Origin: Adiantum capillus-veneris
Taxonomy: Eukaryota; Streptophyta; Polypodiopsida; Polypodiales; Pteridaceae
Direction of reading: 5' to 3'
Length of the DNA stretch: 64,000 bases
Assembly (NCBI GenBank): GCA_014529385.2
Contig: CM043942.1
Span: 3,363,501-3,427,500, forward strand
In this document: piece after piece, positions 25,352-37,080 of the stretch
How positions within the stretch are numbered: position 1 is the first letter of the stretch
Layout: the number at the start of each line of letters is the position of its first letter
The notes under the pieces: model-generated
Told to the model about the DNA's origin: nothing
Seen by the model: the letters and a program-made list of their open reading frames with translations, nothing else
Database searches by the model: none
Translations under genes and position numbers: made by a program

Positions 25352-26606
25352 TTGGCCCTAATGATTCAAGGAGTAGAGATGTATTTCTATTGGCCTACCA
25401 TGAAAGTGTGCATACAAGAGTATATTTCAAAATGCGTAGTATGCCAAAAGGCCAAGTATGATAGAGGGAAGCAACCTGGATTACTCAAGCCATTGTCTAT
25501 CCCAAATTCACAATGGGAGAGGATATCCATGGATTTCATCTTTGGATTGCCCAAGTCTATCCATGGGAATACGGGAATATGGACAATAGTCAACAGGTTT
25601 AGCAAGCAAGCACACTTTATCCCTGTCAAAAAGACTATTAAGGCACACCAAATGGCAACTCTCTTTATATCTCAGATTTTCAAACACCATGGATTACCAA
25701 CATCCATTGTGTCAGATAGAGATCCTAGAATGACCATTGATTTTTGGGCAGGTCTCTTTGAAAAGAACAAGATTGAATTTCTCTTCGTCCTATCACCCAC
25801 AAAGGGATAGCCAAAGTGAGGTAGTCAATCTTATGATACTCGATCTACTCAAGACTTATGTTATCGAAGCATATCAACGCTCACAATGGAAAAAGTACTT
25901 ACCTCTTGTAGAGTATGCCTACAATAATAATGTACATACTTCTAGGGGAAAAGCACCTTTTGAGATCATTGAGGGAAGACCTAAAAGTCCCTTGCTACTC
26001 AAAGTACATGGGAAGATCTTCGCTACCGATGAGTATAGCCGTGAGCTACAAGAATCTTTTCAAAAGATTAAGGAGGCTATATCCATCTCTCAACAAAGAA
26101 AAAAAGTTGTTGCTGATAAGCACAGAAGGACCTTAAGGTTCAAAGAAAATGATTGGGTCTTACTTAAGTTTCCTAAGGCTCGATTAAGGCAAACGACGAG
26201 TAAAAATCATACACGCCATCAAAAATATTATGCTAAGCTAGCAAAAAGATATTATGGTCCTTTCCAAATCTTGAAGCCTATCAATGAGACAGCTTATCAA
26301 CTCAAGTTGCCCAACCATTGGCTCATACACAATGCTTTTAATGTGAGCCTACTCAAGCCCTACAAAGGAGAGCCACCAAGTGAACCAATTATTGAAGACC
26401 CTCCCAAAGTTGAAGACCAAGAAGAGGTGCTACAACCCGAAGCTATTCTTCGGCATGAAGACAAGGTACTACAACATGGTAAGATGATTCGATGGTATCT
26501 TATTAAGTTCAATTATTATCCTTTTGAAGATGCTAGATGGATGCAAGGAATACAGCTTAAGGATAGTATGAACCTTGTCAATGCTTACAATACTATATTA
26601 GAGTAA
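25352..26606 (+). pseudogene. Ty3/gypsy integrase with C-terminal chromodomain (frameshifted)
   Basis: The integrase zinc-binding end survives as YISKCVVCQKAK. The core has SMDFIFGLPKS (Asp), SIVSDRDPRMT (Asp), then YHPQRDSQSEVVN (Glu). An Arg replaces the usual Thr of the YHPQTDGQSE-type motif and Ser replaces Gly. After GPFQILKPINETAYQLKLP comes a chromodomain-like tail (ILRHEDKV, MIRWYLIKFNYYPFEDARWM), which in chromoviruses guides insertion to modified histones. The frame shifts at about 25770. It is homologous to 32508-33896. Confidence 0.88.
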
Positions 26607-26920
26607 GCAAATGTACTAATTTCTTTAAAATGACCCATGTTTTTGTCTTATAAGACTAGTTCTCTTCTTAATCCTACACAAATTTAAATAGTATGCATGC
26701 TTAGAATCAAGTTTGCGATGACGACGTCTCTCAAGCAACAAGCATAATTGGTCACTCTGCTTTGGGAGAATGAACTAGACTAAAGAGTAGACATGCTTGC
26801 GGTAGCTATGTCTCCCAAGCCCCAAATGGATTAGTCATCCACCTTGGAAAGATGTCGTAGAGTAAAAAGGGATCCTCTACCCGCTAAGTACGATTGACTA
26901 ATGACTAAGGCTTTATCTCT

Positions 26921-27295
26921 TGTCATAATAATCAAGATCTAATTTTCCTAAATGATTTTCTCATGTTAAACTGATCATTTAATATGGGGAAGTGCCAGGG
27001 GAGAAAAAGCTAGAAGATTGGTTAAGCTAGCAGACCGGCATGGTAGGGATCCAAAGGAGGTAAAATAGGGATCCAAAGGGGGGGCCATCTGCAAAAGAGC
27101 CATGTGCAACAATGGGCTAAAATGACCCTAAGGTTCAGCCCATTAAAACTTCCAAAATGCTAAGGTTCCAAATTCAAAGGTTGTGTCCAAAGGTCAACCA
27201 TGGGGGAATCGGATGCTTTGTGTGTGTCAAAAAAGTCTTTACAAATCCCTACTTAGGAGGGGGCGAGCCTTTCTTGTAGGGGATAAGAGAGAAAG

Positions 27296-27333
<38 letters not shown>

Positions 27334-28525
27334 GCTCCCTTTACACAAACGGAATGAGGGACATATGTGAGCTCCCTAGCCCAGATGCCCACAAGGTGTA
27401 CCCAATTCCTATTGGATGGCCTTGGAGGTGGACCAATGAGAATTAGACTAGAGTAAATCTAGTTTAATTAATTTAAAAACACTTAATAAAAGAACCAATG
27501 AGAATTAAGTCCTCTAGAAGACTATTGGACAGTCTCCCAAGGGGTCCAATGAGCATTCAGAAGAGCCGAATGGCTTGCCTGATTCCTATTGGTCATGAGG
27601 CAAAGGGGTCCAATGAGAGTTTGGTTGAATTATTAAATTACCTAAAGCTCTCACAAAAGGGGAAAAGGGGACACATGTCAGAATTCTATCACTTATACTG
27701 CTTAATTACCATTGTCTAGGCTTGGGGAGGGCCAATTAGGGTAGAGCATGAGCAAAGAGCAAGAGGGGTCGACCAAGAGAGAGAGGGGGCTAATTTTTGC
27801 AAGGAATTATCACACACACACTCACACAATCTCATGTGTGAAGAAAAGAAGACTCTCTCTCCTTCTCAAGCTTTAATGGAAAGCTTAGCACCTACTCCAA
27901 GCTTGTGAGAAGGGAGGCCTACACCAACAACTCTTGGCTTTGTGATGCAAATCCAACCAAGAGCCAAGCTTTAATGCATGCTCATCTCCTCTACCATGCT
28001 AATTACTAAGCTAAGCTATGCTAATATGAGTGATTATGTGAGGAGATGTACATCTTTCTTGTAAGAATACTCCTTCCTCTCAATCTACTCTCATACCCTG
28101 CTAGCTCTCACCATCTTCGAAGGTGTGTGAGGTCTTGGGTCTGAGACCGGGGATAATTGATGTTTTGTTTGCTAAGTGTTTTGCTTAGTGCATGAAGCTT
28201 TCATCTTCATTGCACTGGCTAGTCTTGAAGGAACACAAAGAATTGTATTGTACAATGTATGGCTTGATGGGAGAATCCATAATACAGAGCCTTTTGGAGG
28301 GGGGACCGGCTCCATGCAAATCCGGTCCTCAACTGTTTTCAATAGCTTAATTTCTCTCTCTTTTGAAAGTATTGTTCATGCTATCTAACTAGGTGTTATG
28401 ATTTTTGTTGCTCTCTCCACCCAAGCACTCTTGTAAATTTCATTAGGAATCTATTCTAATGAAATGCCCACTATGTTCATGCTAATTTCCGCTACACAAA
28501 AGTTTTTAGGCCATTAAATGTTACA
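26921..28525 (+). repeat. 5' LTR of element B
   Basis: About 1,605 bp, aligned along its length with 34253-35844. It includes (CA)n at 27297-27331, which is longer than in the other LTR. It is followed by TTGGTATGAGAGC, a primer site with one change from the Met-tRNA type. Confidence 0.93.
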
Positions 28526-28582
28526 TTGGTATGAGAGCACAAGGTTTCTCTTTTCTTGCTCAAGAAGGGAGGTCCTCAAGCT

Positions 28583-29362
28583 AGCTATAAATGGTTGGTA
28601 TTATTAATTGCCTGTGAGTGAGTAAAATTTGGATTTTTTAGCCTTGCAATACGCCTGCCTTCGTGCAGTTAACGGGGCATCACCGTCGAGATCTATGGTC
28701 TTAATAGTGGAGTCCTACAGGGCTTGCCTACGGCTTAAGCACTATTGAGCTATTAGAATCTTGACAGGAGCCGGTGTTGTTTTGGTGTTGAACGACCCTC
28801 TCTTCTATTTCTTGCAATTAATGGTATTCGAGCCACGGTTACAGTAGCTTGAGTGCTTTTTCTAAAGGGGTAAAGAGGAGTAGCAACTACGGCTTGAAGT
28901 GCCAAAGTACACCTAAAAAGTTAAGCTATAACTATTTTCCTATTTTGGATCCCTATTTTCCCTCCTTTGGATCCCTACTGTGGCCGGTCTGCTAGCTCCA
29001 TCATAGGCTATGAAATTCAAAGGCTATAAATGGTTGGTATTATTAATTGCCTGTGAGTAAGTAGAATAGGGATTTTTCAGCCTTGCAGTGCGCTTGCCTT
29101 CGTGCAGTTAATGGGGCATCACCGTTGAGAGCTATGGTCTTAATAGTGGAGTCCTACGGGGCTTGCCTACGGCTTAACCACTATTGAGCTATTAGAATCT
29201 TGACAGGAGCCAGTGCTATTTTGGTGTTGAAGGACCCTCTCTTCTATTCCTTGCAATTAATGGTATTCGAGCCACGGGTACAGTAGCTTGAGTGCTTTTT
29301 CTAAAGAGGTAAAGAGGAGTAGCAACTACGGCTTGAAGTGCCAAAGTACACCTAAAAAGTTT
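28583..29362 (+). repeat. Duplicated leader (two units of about 340 bp) with an inverted LTR piece
   Basis: GGCTATAAATGGTTGGTATT starts units at about 28583 and 29020; both run to CCAAAGTACACCTAAAAAGTT. Between them (about 28935-29019) is a reversed copy of LTR sequence: the complement of GATCCCTACTGTGGCCGGTC matches the LTR at about 27030-27055. This precedes gag and looks like a replication (template-switch) product. Confidence 0.8.
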
Positions 29363-29399
29363 ACACCTAAAAGTTGTTAGAAGGGCTGACAATAGTAAA

Positions 29400-31000
29400 G
29401 AGAGTGAAATTAATGTTGATAACTTTGATTTTGCTAATGAGCAAGCTACTAATGATGCTTCGATGCTTGTTAACTATCTTGTTTCTAGGCTTCAACAAGC
29501 CATGGGCAATCCATCTCTCCAAAGTGAAGTGCAATGGCAGCTCCGTTCTCACGAGATTCTCCAAGCTCACCACCATGGCGAGAGAACACCTAGGAAGCCT
29601 CCTTGTGAGACTTCCAAAAGAGGTCTCTCTCTGATTCGGGAAGAAGAAGAGAATCCATACAAAGGGATCAAGAATTTACTTCTTGATGATGCATCTCCTT
29701 CCTAAAGGAGAACTCAAGAGCCTCCACCGAAGGAACGAGAAAGAAGTGAGTCTCCCGCCACCTCGGCACAGATGGCTCCATGAAGACGGCGGGCTAAATG
29801 CTCTCCATCACCACCAAAGCGGAGAAGACCATTACACTCTTCTCCACGCCATAATTCAAAGAGGGATGATAAAAAGCAAGAGAAGAAAAAGGCGAGAAAG
29901 AGGACACCCTCTTCTCCATATTCTTCATCCTCTTCCTCTTATGAAAGCTATGGTGAAGACGACGAAGATCAAGACAAGAAAAAGGTGAGAAAGAGGTCAC
30001 CCTCTTCTCCACCTTCTTCAAATTCTTCACCTCCTGAAGAAAGTGATGGTGCAACCTTTGAACCATCAAAAAGAAGAGGCCATAGGAAATCCTATGCCGC
30101 ATGGAAGAGGTCGTCCAAGCTGAAGAAGTTCAAAGAGGGAGGGAAGAGCATCTCTTTCCTTACCTATGATGGCACCTTTGGTGCTACGGACAAAGTCTTG
30201 GCCTTTATCCAACAGTTTGATGCGGCGTTTGGAGATGAGGGCTTCACGGAGTCCTCTAAGCTACACCATGTAGCTATGCACTTTCAAAAGTCCACCAACG
30301 GTGAAGCCAACGAGCCTACAAGCCAACGGTGAAGCTCCGCGAACATGGAAAGCTTTAAGAGCTTCCATTATGAAGTAGTTTTTGGCCACCGATCCCAAAG
30401 ACAAAGTACTCACCGAATGGCGAAGCTTAAAGCTCTCTCCCTATGAATCCATCCACAAATATGTAGACAAGTTTTGGGACCTACAACTCAAGCCACTATC
30501 TTCAAAAAGTTGGATTTTGGAGAGAAAAAGCAACAATTTTGTGCGGTCTTAACGGAAGAAATGGCGGAGTATGTCAACTCCCAAAGGCCATGTACCATAT
30601 CAGCGGTAATACTCCATACTATGGTGGCCTCTCGAATCAATTTCCAAACGGGGGCTAAAAGAAATAATAAGCCCACAGAAAACAAGGGTTCCAACGAGCC
30701 TACGGGGAAGGACAATGTCCAAAAGTCTCCTAAGGGCAACTCCAACAAAGCTAAAGAGAAGGGAGTTTACAAAGGTAAAAAAAAACTCTCTCCTGAAGAG
30801 CTTGAGCGTTATCGCAAGGATAACCGGTGTTTCAAGTGCAGCGAACAAGGGCATGCGTACCGCGCTTGTCCCCAAAAGAACAACCACAAAGGATCTCCTC
30901 TATGCCATGCTTGGAGAAAGGTAAGAGAACATGATGCTTTTATTCTCTTTGACCCTGGTTCTACTCACAATTTTATATCTATAAGTTGGCCACCAAGCTA
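29400..31000 (+). pseudogene. gag: Gag and start of protease of element B (several frame breaks)
   Basis: Pieces in order: LVNYLVSRLQQAMGNPSLQ (29463), a basic Ser/Arg region, and the gag core LTYDGTFGATDKVLAFIQQF (about 30160). A small rearrangement follows at about 30300, where the RQWWASLRG core is lost. Next are EEMAEYVNSQRP and a perfect CCHC zinc knuckle CFKCSEQGHAYRAC (about 30830-30870). The aspartic protease active site LFDPGSTHNFIS follows at about 30950. Stops or shifts occur near 29703, 30333 and 31001. Confidence 0.85.
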
Positions 31001-31100
31001 GGCATACAAGCCTATGAGATGGGAGAGGTTCTACCTGCAGACAGTACTTTCAACGGGCAAGAAGCTTCAGTCACTCCCTTAATCGGGAAATTGAGGCTTC

Positions 31101-31920
31101 ATGTCCAAAGCCTATGTGGACAAAGAGGACTTCTTTATCTCTCCTCTCAAGCATGAGTATGTAATCCTAGGGGCACCATGGTTTGATCGCCTGGCTGCCA
31201 ATGTTAAATTCCCTAAAAGGAGAATCTCCTTTAAGTTCAGGGAAAAAGACATGTATATAGATTCTAAGGAATTGGGTAACACTATCCCCATTGTACATAC
31301 ACCAGCTTTCAACAAGTCAATAAAGAGCTCTATTTCCGTGCACATGATTTTTGTTAAAGATTCTCAAAATGAACCTAATGCTTTAGCAAAAGAAAATAAA
31401 AGCAACCAATCCAATTTTCTCAAGGGGTTTCAAGATGTCTTTATTGACGTCATCCCTTGTGAGTTACCTCCTAAACGAGGTAATGATGACCATGAAATTG
31501 AACTTCTTCCAGGAAGTTCACCGCCTAACAAACCTCCTTATAGAATTTCTCAAGCTCAACAAGAGGAGATTATGCGGCAAGTGCATGAGTTAGTTGAGAA
31601 GGGCATGATTAGGCCTAGCTCATCTCCATTTTGCTCACCTGTGCTATTAGTGCAAAAGAAAGACAGCACATATCATATGTGTGTCGACTATAGAGCACTA
31701 AATAGGATCAGTATCAAGAATAGGTTTCCCATTCCACGGGTAGAAGACCTATTTGATAAGCTACAAGGATCAACCTACTTCAGTAGGATTGACCTAAAAA
31801 GTGGCTATCATCAAATAAGGATCAAGACATTGTAAAGAAAACATTTCGCACCACATTTGGTCTTTACGAATACATTGTCATGCCTTTTGGATTTCATAAC
31901 GTGATGAATCATGTATTCTT
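31101..31920 (+). pseudogene. pol: Pol fragment: protease end and N-terminal reverse transcriptase
   Basis: Protease C-terminal HEYVILGAPWFDRL leads into the RT N-terminal part: KPPYRISQAQQEEIMRQVHE, GMIRPSSSPFCSPVLLVQKK, CVDYRALNRISIKNRFPIPR and FSRIDLKSGYHQIRI. The frame stops at 31835 and continues shifted with KTFRTTFGLYEYIVMPFGF to about 31915. It ends before the YxDD active-site motif, so no active RT can be made. Confidence 0.9.
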
Positions 31921-31924
31921 ATTA

Positions 31925-32268
31925 CTTTGATTTTTGTATAAACGCAGAATCTTGCGATACATCGAGCCCCGACACGCCAGGAGGAGACAGATGGATATCG
32001 CAGAGGTATCTATGAAGTATTGAATGATCTTGATGCTTCAAGAGAGCCTGTAGGCTGGGAGGCCATAGAGTTTCGCTGATCGATTGAGGTGAGACGTTAA
32101 TATGTGTGAGTTGATTTAATTAAATAAGTATATGTGAAGTAATATCAATACTAATTTTGTGACTTGTCCTATGTGCAGGTTGTGACGCCTAGTCATCAGT
32201 GGATTTCATATATATGCTTTGTGAGACACAGACACGCTTCTGTGTCTCTTTTTTGTATAGACATATAT
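31925..32268 (+). other. Foreign segment with a GT-AG intron-like structure inside element B
   Basis: This sequence has no similarity to the gypsy family and replaces the RT palm and RNase H. It contains GAG|GTGAGACG and, about 85 bp later, TATGTGCAG|GTTGTG, with an AT-rich stretch between, like a short plant intron. Near its end AGACACAGACACGCTTCTGTGTCT is a small palindrome. It may be a captured host exon pair; no domain was recognised. Confidence 0.45.
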
Positions 32269-32455
32269 TTAAGAGCTTCCATTATGAAGCAGTTTTTGGC
32301 CACCGATGCCAAAGACAAAGTACTCACCGAATGGCGAAGCTTAAAGCTCTCTCCCAATGAATCTATCCACAAATATGTAGATAAGTTTTGGGACCTACAA
32401 CTCAAAGCCTCTGTCTTCAAAAAGTTGGATTTTGGAGAGCAAAAGCAACTCACAA
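32269..32455 (+). repeat. Second copy of a gag segment
   Basis: AGAGCTTCCATTATGAAGCA through GTTGGATTTTGGAGA repeats the gag stretch at about 30356-30525 in the same orientation. It lies out of order between RT and integrase, a sign of template switching or unequal recombination. Confidence 0.85.
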
Positions 32456-32507
32456 TGGTCTATCTTAAACGATACATGAGTATGCTATTGATCCCGATTT
32501 TAGAGAT

Positions 32508-33896
32508 GTGATTTTAGACCTTGCATTTACTTTACAAGATGGTTATCTTCTCTATGGCAATAGACTATGCGTTACTAACTCACTACGTGAGAAAGTAATG
32601 TATGAATCTCATGCTCCACCTTATGTGGGGCATAGAGGGATTCAGTCTACCTTAAAGGGAATTGAAACATATTTCTATTGGCCTACCATGAAAGTGAACA
32701 TACAAGAGTATGTTTCTAAATGTGTGGTATGGGAAAAGACAAAATTTGATAGAGGGAAGCAACTTGGATTACTTCAACCCTTGCCAATCCCTAATTCACC
32801 ATGGGAGAGCATATCCATGGATTTTATCTTTGGATTGCCTAAGTCTATCCATGGGAATACGGGAATATGGACGATAGTAGACAGGTTCAGTAAACAAGGT
32901 CATTTTATACCTGTCAAAAAGACTATCAAAGCCCATCAAATGGCAACCCTCTTCATTTCACAAATTTTCAAGTACCATGGCTTGCGAATGTCCATAGTGT
33001 CGGATAGAGACCCTAGAATGACCAGTAATTTCTGGAAGGGTCTCTTTGAGAATTTAGGGACAAGGCTAAACTTCTCTTCGGCCTATCATCCACAAACGGA
33101 TGGCCAAAGTGAAATAGCTAACCTAACAATTCTCGATCTACTAAGAGCCTATGTAACAGAAGTAGATCAAAGATCCCAATGGGAGAAGTACTTACCCTTA
33201 GTGGAGTATGCTTACAATCACATAGTACATACTTCCACGGGAAAAGCACCTTTCGAGGTAATTGAGAGAAGGTTAAAAAGCCCCTTGCTACTTAAGGTAC
33301 ATGGGAAGATCTTTGCTGCAGATGAGTATAGCCGAGACCTACAAGAATCTTTTCAAAAGATTAAGGATGCTATCTCTATCTCACAGCAAAGGAAAAAGGC
33401 TGCTGCTGACAAGCACAGAAGAGCCCAAGCATTTAAAGAAAATGATTGGGTCTTATTAAAGTTTCCCAAAGCTCAATTAAGGCACACGATGGGCAAAATC
33501 CTACGGGCCACCAAAAGTACTATGCTAAACTATCAAAAAGGTACTATGGTCCCTTCCAGATTCTTAGGCCAATCAATGAGATGGCCTATCAACTCAAGTT
33601 TCCCAATCATTGGCTCATACACAATGCTTTCCATGTGAGCCTATAAAAGCCTTACAAAGGAGAGCCACCTCAAGAACCAACTACTGAAGACCCACCGGAG
33701 ATCGAGGACCAAGAAGAGGTGCTGCAGCCCGAGTCCATTCTCCGACATGAAGACAAGGTAGTAAGAGGTGGTAAGACTATCCGACGATATCTTATTAAGT
33801 TTAAGAATTATCCTTTTGAAGATGCTAGATGGATGCAAGGCATACAATTAAAGGATAACCTAAACCTTGTCAATGCTTACAATGCTTCCCAAGAGT
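32508..33896 (+). pseudogene. pol: Integrase with chromodomain of element B
   Basis: The frame 32508-33638 is a nearly whole integrase. The zinc-binding end is HAPPYVGHRG then SKCVVWEKTK, where Trp replaces the last zinc Cys that the copy at 25.4 kb keeps. The core is SMDFIFGLPKS, SIVSDRDPRMT and YHPQTDGQSEIANL with the DDE residues in place. A frameshift at about 33500 is followed by GPFQILRPINEMAYQLKFP. An in-frame TAA (33643-33645) precedes the chromodomain-like end DARWMQGIQLKDNLN, which finishes at 33896. Confidence 0.9.
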
Positions 33897-34252
33897 AAGC
33901 AAATGTACAAAATATTAAAAATAAACAAAGCTTTTGTGTTATAAGACTCTCTTTTCTTTATTGTGCACAAAAATGAAGTAGTATGCATGCTTAGATCAAG
34001 TTTGCGGAGACGACGTCTCCCAAACACCAAGTAGAGCTTGTCACTCTACTATGGAAGATTGATAGGACTAATGTGCGGACATGCTTGCGGCAGCCTCAGG
34101 CTCTCAAGCACCAAATGGACTAGTCATCCATTGTGGAATGATGTCGTAGCGTTACATAGGGATCCTCTACCCACTAAGAAAAGGACTCATGAATATGCTT
34201 TATCTTCTCTACACCATAGTCGAGGACGACTATGATTTCAAGAGAGAGGTAA
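33897..34252 (+). promoter_or_regulatory. 3' untranslated region and polypurine tract of element B
   Basis: Non-coding sequence downstream of integrase. It ends in CAAGAGAGAGGTAA directly before the 3' LTR (34253). The same tract precedes the 3' LTR of element A at 35881-35894. It primes plus-strand DNA synthesis. Confidence 0.75.
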
Positions 34253-35844
34253 TGTCATAATAATCAATATCTAATTCTCCTAAATGATTTTCTCATGTTA
34301 AACTGATCATTTAATATGGGGAAGTGCCAGGGGAGAAAAAGCTAGAATATTGGTTAAGCTAGCAGATCGGCCACTGTACGGATCCAAAGGAGGGAAAATA
34401 GGGATCCAAAGGGGGGGGGGGGCATCTGCAAAAGAGCCATGTGCAATGGGCTAAAAATACCCTAAGGTTCAGCCCATTAAGACTTCCAAAATGCTAAGGT
34501 TCCAAAATTCAAAGGTTGTGTTCAAAGGTCAACCATGGGGGAATTGGATGCTTTGTGTGTGTCAAAAAAGTCTTTACAAATCCCTACTTAGGAGGGGGTG
34601 AGCCTTGCTTGTAGGGGATGAGAGAGAAAGTCATACACACACACACACAAGCTCCCTTTACACAAAGGGAATGAGGGACATATGTGAGCTCCCTAGCCCA
34701 GATGCCCACAAGGTGTACCCAATTCCTATTGGATGGCCTTGGAGGTGGACCAATGAGAATTAGACTAGAGTAAATCTAGTTTAATTAATTTAAAAACACT
34801 TAATAAAATAACCAATGAGAATTAAGTCCTCTAGAAGACTATTGGGCAATCTCCCAAGGGGTCCAATGAGCATTCAGCAGCCGAATGGCTTGCCTGATTC
34901 CTATTGGCCAAGAGGAAAAGGGGTCCAATGAGAGTTTAGTTGAATTATTAAATTACCTAAAGCTCTCACAAAAGGGGAAAGGGGGACACATGTCAGAAGG
35001 CTATCACTTATACTGCTTAATTACCATTGGCTAGGGCCTGGGGAGGTCCAATGAGGGTAGAGCATGAGCAAAGAGCAAGAGGGGTCGACCAAGAGAGAGA
35101 GGGGGCTGATTTTTGCAAGGCATTATCACACACACACTCACACAATCTCATGTGTGAAGAAAAGAAGACTCTCTCTCCTTATCAAGCTTTAATGGAAAGC
35201 TTAGCACCTATTCCAAGCTTGTGAGAAGGGAGGCCTACACCAACAACTCTTGGATTTGTGATGCAAATCCAACCAAGAGCCAAGCTTCAATGCATGCTCA
35301 TATCCTCTACCATGCTAATTACTAAGCTAAGCTATGCTAATATGAGTGATTGTGTGAGGAGATGTACATCTTTATTGTAAGAATACTCCTTCTTCCTCTC
35401 AATCTACTCTCATACCCTGCTAGCTCTCACCATCTTCGAAGGTGTGTGAGGTCTTGGGTCTGAGACCGGGGATAATTGATGTTTTGTTTGCTAAGTGTTT
35501 TGCTTAGTGCATGAAGCTTTCATCTTCATTGCATTGGCTAGTCTTGAAGGAACACAAAGAATTGTATTGTACAATGTCTCTCTTGATGGGAGAAACCATA
35601 ATACAGAGCCTTTTGGAGGGGGGATCGGCTCCATGCAAAGCCGGTCCTCAACTGTTGTCAATAGCTTAATTTCTCTCTATTTTGAAAGTATTGTTCATGC
35701 TATGTAACTAGGTGTTATGCTTTTTGTTGCTCTCTCCACCCAAGCACTCTTGTAATTCTCATTAGGAATCTATTCTAATGAAATGCCCACTATGTTCATG
35801 CTAATTTCCGCTATACACAAGTTTTTAGGCCATTAAATGTTACA
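34253..35844 (+). repeat. 3' LTR of element B
   Basis: About 1,592 bp, matching 26921-28525. Differences are mostly in G-run and (CA)n length plus scattered substitutions, implying a fairly recent insertion. Confidence 0.93.
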
Positions 35845-35894
35845 TCTCTTCTACCTCATAGTCAAGGACGACTATGATTTCAAGAGAGAGGTAA

Positions 35895-37034
35895 TGTCAT
35901 AAAATATAATATCTAACCAAACCAAATGATTTTCTCATATTACCTGATCATTTAATGTGGGAGAATAAATGGGAACAAGGGGTAGGATATAGACATGTGC
36001 TTGTAGATCTATCTCAACACGGGGCCAATGGTAAAGGGGCCCAAATGAGAGATGTTCTATCAAGGAGGAAGGCTAACGAATGGAGCATAAGACCTTAGGG
36101 TTAGATTCATTGGAAACCTCCAATAATTATTGTAGAATTCCTTTGACCTTAGGTAAGCTAGGGCTGAGATTGAGGTGGGAACCCAGCCCAAGCTTAAGGT
36201 GCTTGAGGTGCTTGTCGTGCTTAATGACTAAGGTGCTTGAGGTGCCTGATGACTGAGATGCTTGAGATGCTTGATGTGCTTGATGATTGATATGCTTGAG
36301 GTGCTTGTCATGCTTGAGATGCTAGGGTTGTACTTGAGGTGAGAACCCAACCCAAGCTTGAGGGGCTTAAGGGCCAAGCTTGTGGTGAGAACTAGGCCCA
36401 ATATTGAGGGGCTTGAGGTGGCACAAAAGTCAAACGTAATCCCTACAAGGAGGGGGCGAGCCCTACAAGAGGGGGGATGAGAGAGAACACACACACTTAC
36501 ACAAGGCATGCTTGGCAAAAACAAAGTAAGAGGGACACTTGTCAAGCCTCTAGCTAGGTTACCCTCATCATGTGCCTAAAGTCTATTGGTTGGTCTTCCA
36601 ACGGATATATTAATAATTTAGCACACTGAACTAAGTATTAGCATTTATCAAGCCCTCTCTCTCAAAGGGGAAAGGGGGACACTTGTCCCAAGGCTACCCT
36701 TGTTGCTTGGTATGACTCTTGCTTGTGATTGGCTAGGCCTGGAGGGGTCCAATGAGCTTCAAGAATAACCTACAAGGGAGGGTTGACCAAAGCAAGTAGG
36801 GGGGCTGCTTAGGAGTATACTTTCCCACACAACATCACACATAGTCTCATTGTGCATTGTGAAAAGTGCAAGAGCTCCCTGTCCTTCTCCAAGCAAGTAG
36901 AGGTTGAGAGCCTACACCAACACTCTTGGCTATGGAGTGGAAATCCAACCAAGAGCCATGCTTCAATGCTTAATCTTTCCATCTTCTCCATCTTCATTAC
37001 TATGCTATTATGTATGCTAGCAAGAAGAGCGATA
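35895..37034 (+). repeat. 3' LTR of element A, first piece
   Basis: Starts TGTCATAAAATAT after the tract CAAGAGAGAGGTAA. It aligns with 22034-23170 and is cut at GCGATA (37034). The remainder resumes at 48388 with GATAAGTGAGG. Confidence 0.9.
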
Positions 37035-37080
37035 ACAATACCAAATCATCAACTATAATCTTTATAATCACCGATCGACG

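Larger units (their letters stand above)
26921..35844 (+). mobile_element. Ty3/gypsy chromovirus B, complete ends, defective inside
   Basis: Two LTRs (26921-28525 and 34253-35844) begin TGTCATAATAATC and end TTACA. TCTCT precedes the 5' LTR (26916-26920) and follows the 3' LTR (35845-35849), a perfect 5-bp target duplication. The interior has gag, protease and the RT start, then a foreign segment and a second piece of gag, then integrase-chromodomain. The RT catalytic YxDD region and RNase H are missing. It sits inside element A just before A's polypurine tract. Confidence 0.93.

Noticed and set aside
26916-28525. The LTR at 26921 as the 3' LTR of the integrase at 25.4-26.6 kb
   Set aside because: The TCTCT duplication on both sides of 26921-35844, and the polypurine tract at 35881 before a different LTR, show that this LTR belongs to the inserted element B.
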